A stretch of DNA of 8,956 nt, from contig CAYMWA010000150.1 in the NCBI GenBank assembly GCA_964393795.1, forward strand, positions 1 to 8,956. Direction: 5' to 3'. This DNA comes from Chryseosolibacter sp964393795. GTDB lineage: Bacteria; Bacteroidota; Bacteroidia; Cytophagales; Cyclobacteriaceae. Below the pieces are notes generated by a model that had not been told where the DNA came from, did not search any database, and saw nothing but the letters and a program-made list of their open reading frames with translations. Within the stretch, counting starts at the first letter, position 1, and each line of letters opens with the position of its first letter. Shown in pieces: positions 5,594 through 8,956 of the stretch. The translations under genes were made by a program, and so were the position numbers.

Positions 5594-6544
5594 TTATTTT
5601 GGGGTTAGCCAAGCGACTTTTTGTTCGGAGGTGTGTGGTTGGGCGATGATGTCGCCATAGAGTTCGGGGCGGCGGGCTTTTCTGTAGCGATAGCCGCCGG
5701 CCTGTTGCAGTTTTTCTTCCGACAGTGTAGCGGTCACGAGGTCATTGTCTAGTTTGCGGCATTCTGCGACAATATCGCCGAAAGGATCAAGTATCATGGA
5801 GCAACCGTTCTTGAGCTGGTCGTCGTCCATTCCAATAGGATTGGAGAATACAACATATACGGCATTGTCATAAGCGCGTGCCGGCAGCCACTTCATCAGC
5901 CAGGCCCTGCCTTTCAGTCCATCGAATTCCATGCGCAATGTTGTTGGATCAAGTGCACGATTATGCCACAGCTGCGGGTCGACAAAACCTGCACCTGGAC
6001 GAGTGGAAGGCGTGCACATGGTGACGTGTGGCATGAAGATGATATCGGCGCCCAGCAGGGCAGTTGCGCGTACGTTTTCGATAACATTGTTATCATAGCA
6101 GATCAGGATGCCGCATTTCCATCCCTTCATTTCGAAGATCGTATAGGCGTTCCCCGGCGTGATGTGCGGATTGATAAAGGGATGAATCTTTCTATGCCGC
6201 GCGATGAAGCCTTCCGGACCCACCGCAACATAGGCTTTATAGATATTGTCGTCATCGTCCTTCTCGAACAGACCGGCCAACACGGTGATATTGTACGCCT
6301 CAGCAATTTCCTGAAGCCGCGCAATGCTCGGGCCATCGGGAACGGGCTCAGCGAGTTCAAGCATTTGCGTCTTTGAAAGGTGGCGAGCAAACGTGTACCC
6401 TGTAATGGAACACTCGTGAAAGGCAATGGCATGTGCGCCCTCACGAGATGCCTGCTCGGCCATGCCCGCCATTATCGACAGGTTGTAAGCTTTGTCACCA
6501 CTTCGGTTCTCAAATTGTGCCGTGCTGATCCGGATATTCTCCAC
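5594..6544 (-). CDS. Nitrilase-superfamily (carbon-nitrogen hydrolase) protein
   Basis: 316 residues from GTG at 6544. This start lies one base past the fucosidase stop (TAA-C-GTG) and gives the family-like N-terminus ENIRISTAQFE; a TTG at 6577 is the only longer option and would overlap. The catalytic triad is visible as Glu44 (AFHECSITGY), Lys119 (RHRKIHPF) and Cys149 (GILICYDNN). There is no signal peptide, so it is cytoplasmic. Family members hydrolyse amides or nitriles through a Cys thioester and form dimers or larger oligomers. Two things are unusual: the Cys motif reads CYDNNVIEN rather than the common CYDxxFPE, and the segment after MPH (about 173-220) is longer than in typical N-carbamylputrescine or omega-amidases and carries CTPSTRPGAG and LKGRAW. 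That segment shapes the substrate pocket in relatives, so the substrate cannot be named. Coupling to the fucosidase suggests a joint role in breakdown of amide-bearing glycans, which is inference. Confidence 0.88.
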   Translation of the reverse strand: MENIRISTAQFENRSGDKAYNLSIMAGMAEQASREGAHAIAFHECSITGYTFARHLSKTQMLELAEPVPDGPSIARLQEIAEAYNITVLAGLFEKDDDDNIYKAYVAVGPEGFIARHRKIHPFINPHITPGNAYTIFEMKGWKCGILICYDNNVIENVRATALLGADIIFMPHVTMCTPSTRPGAGFVDPQLWHNRALDPTTLRMEFDGLKGRAWLMKWLPARAYDNAVYVVFSNPIGMDDDQLKNGCSMILDPFGDIVAECRKLDNDLVTATLSEEKLQQAGGYRYRKARRPELYGDIIAQPHTSEQKVAWLTPK

Positions 6545-6545
6545 G

Positions 6546-7859
6546 TTATCTGATTTCAAGTTCAACGATTGTATCAATAGGGTCGTGCTTTTCCTTTGGT
6601 ATCCTCAATGTGATGCCATAGTCATTTTGTGTAAACTTCACCGGCGTCTTGTCGCCGAAGAATCTGGCCGACTTGATCTTCTTTCCCCAGGAAGGCATCA
6701 CCAGCGACTCATCGAACCATTTCAGGATGTGCACGTACACCTTGTTTCCTTTCTGAGTGGTCACACCCCAGTCGCGCGCCGTGAGGGGACCGCCGCGGGT
6801 TCCGTAGATCGTCTCGCCGTTTTGTCGCATCCACTCACCCGTCTCCTTCAACACGGCGATATGTTCCGGCTGGATCTTGCCGTTCGGCATCGGGCCTACA
6901 TTCAACAGAAAGTTGGCGTCGTATCCGGCTGCTTTGACAATGTATTGAACGATGTCTTTTTTCGACTTGTGATGGTTGTCTTTCAGATTAAAGCCCCAGG
7001 AGTGATTGATGGTCTCGCACGTTTCTTTCGGGAGTGATCCAACGGTTTGTTCTGCGGCAAATCCGGTAGTGTTTTCGCCAGGCAGGTCTTTCTCGAACAT
7101 CTGGAAGTCCTCTCCCGGGAAGGGTGTCATATGGTGGTTGCTGCCGATCAGTGCGGCCGGCTGTAGTCGGTGAATGAGCTTGTATGTTTTTTCCAGCCGC
7201 CAGTCCGCGTCTTTCTTGTCCCACATACCGTCGAACCAGATGCCGCCGATGTCGCCGTAATTCGTCAACAGTTCGGTGAGCTGCGCGTCCATGTAATCCA
7301 GGTATTTGTTCATGTCGCCGTGATCGGGCCGGCCGGTCCAGTCACCACCGGTACTTCCACGTGGATAGTAGTCGGGGTGGTGCCAGTCGAGTTGTGAATG
7401 ATAAAAGAAGAGTTTGATCCCTTCTTTCGCGCAAGCATCGGCCAGCATTTTCAACACGTCCTTCCCGTAGGGTGTGCGTTTGACAATATTGTAATCTGAC
7501 ACCTTGCTGTCCCACATCGCAAACCCATCGTGGTGTTTGCTGGTGATCGTGATGTACTTCATTCCGGCATCTTTGGCCATGCGCACCCATTCTTCTGCGT
7601 CAAAACCGGTGGGATTAAAGAAGGTGGGGAGTTTTTCATATGTTTTGATCGGGATTTTCTGATTGTTCATCACCCACTCGCCATCGCCGAGGATGCTGTA
7701 AACGCCCCAGTGGATGAACAATCCGAATCTGGCGTTCTGGAACCATTCACGCTGCTGAAGATTTTCAGGTGATGGTTCGTATTTCCATTGGGCGGCAGCG
7801 TCAGGGGCAACAAAGAGCGACATCCCCGCAAGGACGATCACAATAACGGCTTTTTTCAT
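6546..7859 (-). CDS. Secreted alpha-L-fucosidase, GH29
   Basis: 437 residues. A Sec signal peptide covers 1-23 (MKKAVIVIVLAGMSLF...AAA, probable cleavage before Gln24), with no lipobox, so it is periplasmic or secreted. The (beta/alpha)8 GH29 domain runs from about 30 to 360: WFQNARFGLFIHWG (39-52), TSKHHDGFAMWDS (106-118), DWHHPDYYPRG (158-168) and the nucleophile Asp210 in GGIWFDGMWD. A downstream INHSWGF and NFLLNVGPMPNG (316-327) are also classic. The acid/base Glu is not fixed in position across GH29, so I do not assign it. A short beta-rich tail (361-437) follows. The family removes alpha-linked L-fucose with retention from glycans or fucosylated oligosaccharides. The next gene starts one base after its stop. 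ATG at 7859 is fixed by the signal peptide. Confidence in family is high; linkage preference is not readable. Confidence 0.96.
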   Translation of the reverse strand: MKKAVIVIVLAGMSLFVAPDAAAQWKYEPSPENLQQREWFQNARFGLFIHWGVYSILGDGEWVMNNQKIPIKTYEKLPTFFNPTGFDAEEWVRMAKDAGMKYITITSKHHDGFAMWDSKVSDYNIVKRTPYGKDVLKMLADACAKEGIKLFFYHSQLDWHHPDYYPRGSTGGDWTGRPDHGDMNKYLDYMDAQLTELLTNYGDIGGIWFDGMWDKKDADWRLEKTYKLIHRLQPAALIGSNHHMTPFPGEDFQMFEKDLPGENTTGFAAEQTVGSLPKETCETINHSWGFNLKDNHHKSKKDIVQYIVKAAGYDANFLLNVGPMPNGKIQPEHIAVLKETGEWMRQNGETIYGTRGGPLTARDWGVTTQKGNKVYVHILKWFDESLVMPSWGKKIKSARFFGDKTPVKFTQNDYGITLRIPKEKHDPIDTIVELEIR

Positions 7860-7924
7860 AATGTGGCATTAACAGAATAGGTACGATGTGCGTGGGCCGA
7901 TGTACCGGCTAGGCATGGCTCGGG

Positions 7925-7957
7925 CAAATATCGTGTGATGAAATGCAATTTAAACAA
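7925..7957 (-). promoter_or_regulatory. Candidate promoter for the fucosidase-nitrilase unit
   Basis: On the minus strand, GATATTTG (7932-7925) matches five of six defined bases of TAnnTTTG. A TTG (7957-7955) lies 22 bp upstream, slightly longer than the usual 19-21. The predicted leader is about 60 nt. The -33 TTG is inside the left end of the palindrome array at 7953-7999. Confidence 0.3.
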
Positions 7958-7999
7958 CTTCCCGGAAGTTTTAAACTTCGCGAAAGTTGTTGGAAGTTG
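7953..7999. promoter_or_regulatory. Interlocked palindrome array between divergent genes
   Basis: Five copies of AACTT/AAGTT occur in 47 bp, starting at 7956 (AACTT), 7966 (AAGTT), 7974 (AACTT), 7984 (AAGTT) and 7994 (AAGTT). They form perfect overlapping inverted repeats: AACTTCC-C-GGAAGTT (7956-7970), AAGTTT-T-AAACTT (7966-7978), AACTT-CGCGA-AAGTT (7974-7988), and the outer pair AACAACTT (7953-7960) with AAGTTGTT (7984-7991). Half-sites are 8-10 bp apart, close to one helical turn. The array lies between the fucosidase (minus) and aminopeptidase P (plus). It could be an operator, a structured RNA leader or a dispersed repeat copy. Confidence 0.6.
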
Positions 8000-8027
8000 T
8001 GCGTTCGTCCCTTTGTCGTTAACATTG
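7996..8027 (+). promoter_or_regulatory. Candidate promoter for aminopeptidase P
   Basis: TTG at 7997-7999, a 20-bp spacer, then TAACATTG at 8020-8027, which matches five of six defined bases of the Bacteroidota TAnnTTTG element. The predicted transcript would start near 8034, about 15 nt before the ATG. The -33 element is the last half-site of the palindrome array. Confidence 0.35.
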
Positions 8028-8048
8028 TGCAATCTCAAACACCTTCTT

Positions 8049-8956
8049 ATGCGCTACGAGAAAATTGACCGGCAACTGTTTATTGACAACCGGAAAAACC
8101 TTCGTGAAAAGCTCAAACCCAATTCCGTTGCGGTGATCAACGCCAACGACATCATGCCCACTAACGCCGATGGCACCATGCGGTTTCGCCAGAACAGTGA
8201 CCTGTTTTATCTGACGGGCGTGGACCAGGAAGAAAGCATCCTGGTGCTTTGCCCTGATTTCCCTGAAGAGAAATACCGTGAGGTGCTTTTTCTCCGTGAG
8301 ACGAGTGAAGAGATTGCGTTGTGGGAAGGCCACAAACTCACCATCAAAGAAGCCCGGGAAGCCACTGGCATCGACACCGTCTTGTGGACGAGTTCCTTTG
8401 AGAAGATTTTCCATATGATGATGGTGATGGGAAACGTTGAGCACGTATATCTCAATACAAATGACCATTACCGCGCCGACGTGGTGGTGGATTCGCGCGA
8501 TCAGCGGTTTATCACGTGGTGCCAGCGCAAGTATCCTCTGCATCGATACGAACGCCTTGCTCCGGTCATGCACGGTCTACGAAGCGTTAAATCGCGCCAG
8601 GAGATTGCACTGATGCAGCGGGCATGTGACATTACAGAGAAGGCGTTCCGGCGGATATTACAATTTGTCAGACCGGGGGTCACGGAATATGAGATTGAGG
8701 CCGAGTACGCGCACGAGTTTCTGCGCCACGGATCGCGCGGGTTTGCCTATGAGCCCATCATCGCTTCGGGTGCGAACTCCTGTGTACTTCATTATATCGT
8801 CAATGATCAGGTATGCCGCGACGGCGATGTGCTGCTGCTCGATGTCGGTGCCGAGTATGCGAACTACAATGCTGACCTGACGCGTACCATTCCGGTAAAC
8901 GGTCGATTCACAAAACGCCAGCGCGAGGTATACGATGCCGTACTGCGCGTGCAGAA
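8049..8956 (+). CDS. pepP: Aminopeptidase P, M24B metallopeptidase (3' partial)
   Basis: 302 codons are present before the window ends; bacterial PepP proteins are usually about 430-440 residues, so roughly the last third is missing. The aminopeptidase P N-terminal domain (1-~150) has the characteristic FRQNSDLFYLTG at 46-57. The pita-bread M24 domain begins near 178 with LRSVKSRQEIALMQ. Visible active-site features are His248 in VLHY and the metal ligands Asp265 and Asp276 (LLDVGAEYANYNADLTRTIP), with the same 11-residue spacing as Asp260/Asp271 of E. coli PepP. The remaining ligands (one His, two Glu) would lie beyond the window. The enzyme removes an N-terminal residue preceding proline, using Mn-type metals, in the cytoplasm; there is no signal peptide. 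ATG at 8049 gives a family-like N-terminus (MRYEKIDRQLF). It is divergent from the fucosidase unit. Confidence 0.94.
   Translation, partial: MRYEKIDRQLFIDNRKNLREKLKPNSVAVINANDIMPTNADGTMRFRQNSDLFYLTGVDQEESILVLCPDFPEEKYREVLFLRETSEEIALWEGHKLTIKEAREATGIDTVLWTSSFEKIFHMMMVMGNVEHVYLNTNDHYRADVVVDSRDQRFITWCQRKYPLHRYERLAPVMHGLRSVKSRQEIALMQRACDITEKAFRRILQFVRPGVTEYEIEAEYAHEFLRHGSRGFAYEPIIASGANSCVLHYIVNDQVCRDGDVLLLDVGAEYANYNADLTRTIPVNGRFTKRQREVYDAVLRVQ

Noticed and set aside
5508..5612. N-terminal extension of paralog B to 5612
   Set aside because: The extra residues are translated from the CCAACC repeat tract and overlap the nitrilase 3' end; the inner ATG at 5507 gives the normal start before the first membrane segment.
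6542..6577. TTG start at 6577 for the nitrilase
   Set aside because: It would overlap the fucosidase by 32 bases and add non-family residues; GTG at 6544 fits the family N-terminus better, though experiment could overturn this.
7856..8573. Minus-strand open frames between the fucosidase start and aminopeptidase P
   Set aside because: They cross the promoter region or run antisense to the clear PepP frame.
1..8956. tRNA, rRNA, insertion sequence or phage gene
   Set aside because: No cloverleaf with CCA end, rRNA motif, transposase or integrase motif was seen on either strand.

Overview
The window looks like chromosomal DNA of a Bacteroidota bacterium, probably of the Cytophagales type. This is inferred from three things: gene content (two GH144 glucanase-family proteins in tandem, a secreted GH29 fucosidase, DUF4199-type small membrane proteins), the near absence of Shine-Dalgarno sequences, and candidate promoters that fit the Bacteroidota TTG / TAnnTTTG pattern better than the E. 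coli pattern. No taxonomic assignment was computed. There is no rRNA, tRNA, CRISPR array, transposase or phage gene.

Layout. (1) Positions 1-2862, plus strand: two adjacent GH144 proteins. The first is cut at its 5' end and carries an SbsA/Big_5-like Ig domain; the second is a lipoprotein. They look like the tail of a beta-1,2-glucan (or related glucan) utilisation operon. (2) Positions 2863-3253: a composite repeat island built of 7-bp units arranged as mirror-image arms. (3) Positions 3398-3817, plus: a single-domain CheY-like response regulator. (4) Positions 3957-4241, minus: a short conserved hypothetical protein. (5) Positions 4343-4801 (plus) and 4995-5507 (minus): two paralogous four-helix membrane proteins that converge on a second 7-bp-unit inverted island (4808-5000), which fills the gap between them. 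(6) Positions 5594-7859, minus: a secreted alpha-L-fucosidase followed one base later by a nitrilase-superfamily hydrolase. A third small repeat tract (5552-5589) lies just after the nitrilase stop. (7) From 8049, plus: aminopeptidase P, cut by the window end.

How the parts relate. The glucan enzymes act outside the cytoplasm and would degrade external glucan. The fucosidase is also exported but belongs to a different transcription unit. The nitrilase appears cytoplasmic and is translationally coupled to the fucosidase; its substrate is unknown. Aminopeptidase P is a housekeeping peptidase divergent from the fucosidase. The shared 190-bp intergenic region holds an array of interlocked palindromes whose two ends overlap candidate -33 elements on both strands.

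The least explained material is non-coding. Two islands share one plan: blocks of four 7-mers, a spacer, another block, a centre, then the reverse-complement 7-mers. They use unrelated 7-mer sequences, and both start within a few bases of a stop codon. This points to a structural repeat class defined by period and symmetry rather than by sequence.
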